NCBI GenBank assembly: GCA_903923915.1
Contig: CAIXZI010000336.1
Location: 1 to 5,722 of the forward strand
DNA from: an uncultured Bacteroidota bacterium
GTDB taxonomy: Bacteria; Bacteroidota; Bacteroidia; B-17B0; Aurantibacillaceae
Direction: 5' to 3'
Length of the DNA: 5,722 nucleotides
The notes under the pieces were generated by a model, which was not told the DNA's origin, made no database searches, and saw only the letters and a list, made by a program, of their open reading frames with translations. This document shows, one piece after another, positions 4,696 to 5,722 of this stretch. Position numbers and translations under genes: made by a program. Numbering within the stretch: the stretch's first letter is position 1; every line of letters starts with the position of its first letter.

Positions 4696-5722
4696 ATGAG
4701 TTTATCCCATCAACATAAAATTAAAGAACTAAATAAAGAAATTGATTTACTTAAAAAAGAAAATCGAAAGCTTAAGGCTATACAGCAAAATAATAATAAA
4801 CCAACGGTAAAAGTTCCAAAAGCGGTACAACCTATTTTTAGCAAAGCCGAAAAATTAGTAGGCGATTATTTCAGTTCATTAAAATTTAATCCATCCGAAG
4901 GTCGTATTGAAATTAATAAAGAACGTTATGTATTAATACGCGCATCTGCCTTATCAAATGAGTTTTTAAACAGCATTAAAGATTTATATAAGGATAGAGG
5001 CGAAGAAGAAGCACTTAGTATTGGTAAAAATATTTTATTTGATATGTCGCATGTTTTGGGTTTAGAAGATGCCCGAAACTTTCACAAAAAAATGAAACTA
5101 AAAGACCCTATTAGTAAGCTCTCTGCCGGCCCTATACATTTTGCTTATACCGGCTGGGCTTTTGTGGATATTTTACCGGGCAGCAACCCTACACCCGATG
5201 AAAATTTTTTTCTTACATATAGGCATCCATATTCATTTGAAGCCGACTCTTGGATAAAATCAGGAAAAAAATCTACAACCCCTGTATGTATTATGAATGC
5301 CGGTTATTCAAGCGGTTGGACAGAGGCCAGCTTTAACATGCCCCTTACTGCGGTTGAAATATCTTGCCGTGCAAAAGGAGATAAAACTTGTACGTTTATT
5401 ATGGCACCGCCGGATAAAATTGATCATTATCTTCCAAAAAACGAAGGCAAAAAAAATAAACATAACATTGAAATTCCTTCGTTTTTGGAGCGAAAAAAAG
5501 TAGAAGAAAAATTAAATTCTTCGCTTGCCGAAAAAGAATTTTTATTGAAAGAAATTCATCACCGAGTAAAAAACAACCTGCAAATAATATCCAGTTTACT
5601 TAACCTGCAAGCGCAAAGTATTAACGACCCCCTTACAAAAGAAAAATACACCGAAAGTATTGGGCGCATTAAATCTATGGCCATTATACACGAGTTGCTG
5701 TATCGCTCAAAAAACTTATCTA
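4696..5722 (+). CDS. Sensor histidine kinase with XylR_N/V4R sensor and HisKA_2 domains (3' end outside window)
   Basis: The frame is open from ATG 4696 to the window end: 342 codons, no stop. Residues 7-30 form a lysine/glutamate-rich coiled coil. Residues about 85-238 resemble the XylR_N plus V4R sensor of aromatic-responsive activators: [13 protein letters not shown] (142-154), YSFEADSW (179-186), [13 protein letters not shown] (196-208) and [15 protein letters not shown] (220-234). Cys198, Glu221, Cys224 and Cys232 have the spacing of the zinc ligands known in MopR, and His148 lies where its phenol-contacting histidine is expected. A linker leads to a second coiled coil (about 264-285) and the HisKA_2 H-box [21 protein letters not shown] (285-305), with His289 as the likely phosphoacceptor. 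The ATPase domain should follow outside the window. There is no signal peptide or membrane helix, so it is cytosolic. AAGG at 4691-4694 is too close to the ATG for a normal Shine-Dalgarno. It should autophosphorylate in response to a small ligand; ligand and partner regulator are unknown. Confidence 0.9.
   Translation, partial: MSLSHQHKIKELNKEIDLLKKENRKLKAIQQNNNKPTVKVPKAVQPIFSKAEKLVGDYFSSLKFNPSEGRIEINKERYVLIRASALSNEFLNSIKDLYKDRGEEEALSIGKNILFDMSHVLGLEDARNFHKKMKLKDPISKLSAGPIHFAYTGWAFVDILPGSNPTPDENFFLTYRHPYSFEADSWIKSGKKSTTPVCIMNAGYSSGWTEASFNMPLTAVEISCRAKGDKTCTFIMAPPDKIDHYLPKNEGKKNKHNIEIPSFLERKKVEEKLNSSLAEKEFLLKEIHHRVKNNLQIISSLLNLQAQSINDPLTKEKYTESIGRIKSMAIIHELLYRSKNLS

Noticed and set aside
5297..5503. 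68-residue + strand frame
   Set aside because: It is a shifted frame inside the V4R-kinase linker region of the sensor kinase, whose own frame carries the conserved motifs.

Overview
The window comes from an AT-rich genome of the phylum Bacteroidota. Four things support this. The first reading frame matches the C-terminal half of the gliding-motility lipoprotein GldD, which is restricted to that phylum. Start codons lack Shine-Dalgarno sequences. At least one gene has the Bacteroidota promoter form (TTG near -33, TAnnTTTG near -7). An exported protein ends its signal peptide in the phylum-typical FSQ. The genus cannot be told from the sequence.

Layout, all genes on the + strand: (1) 1-315, 3' end of gldD, whose stop codon lies inside a short array of 7-bp repeats; (2) 338-904, a HutD/Ves-family cupin; (3) 905-1244, 340 bases with no credible gene, holding a locally GC-richer, repeat-like block (about 935-1170) followed by a well-formed promoter with a palindrome in its spacer; (4) 1245-2810, a complete superfamily 2 DEAH-box helicase with its own C-terminal region; (5) 2811-3012, an intergenic stretch with a terminator-like hairpin, an alternative larger fold, a short palindrome and a weak promoter; (6) 3013-3660, a small exported protein that looks like an outer-membrane beta-barrel; (7) 3663-4619, an exported alpha/beta hydrolase of the prolyl-aminopeptidase type, two bases downstream and probably in the same operon; (8) 4696 to the window end, the first 342 codons of a soluble sensor histidine kinase.

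The genes do not form one obvious pathway. Two pairs look linked: gldD with the HutD-family gene (22-base gap), and the barrel with the hydrolase (2-base gap, both exported). The helicase and the kinase look like separate units.

The most interesting item is the kinase. It joins a coiled coil, a XylR_N/V4R aromatic-sensor-type domain and a HisKA_2 phosphoacceptor domain. It keeps the Cys-Glu-Cys-Cys zinc-ligand pattern of the phenol sensors MopR/DmpR with identical spacing. This suggests that a small-molecule sensor known from sigma-54 activators has been attached to a two-component kinase. No mobile element with a transposase, CRISPR array, tRNA or rRNA was seen.
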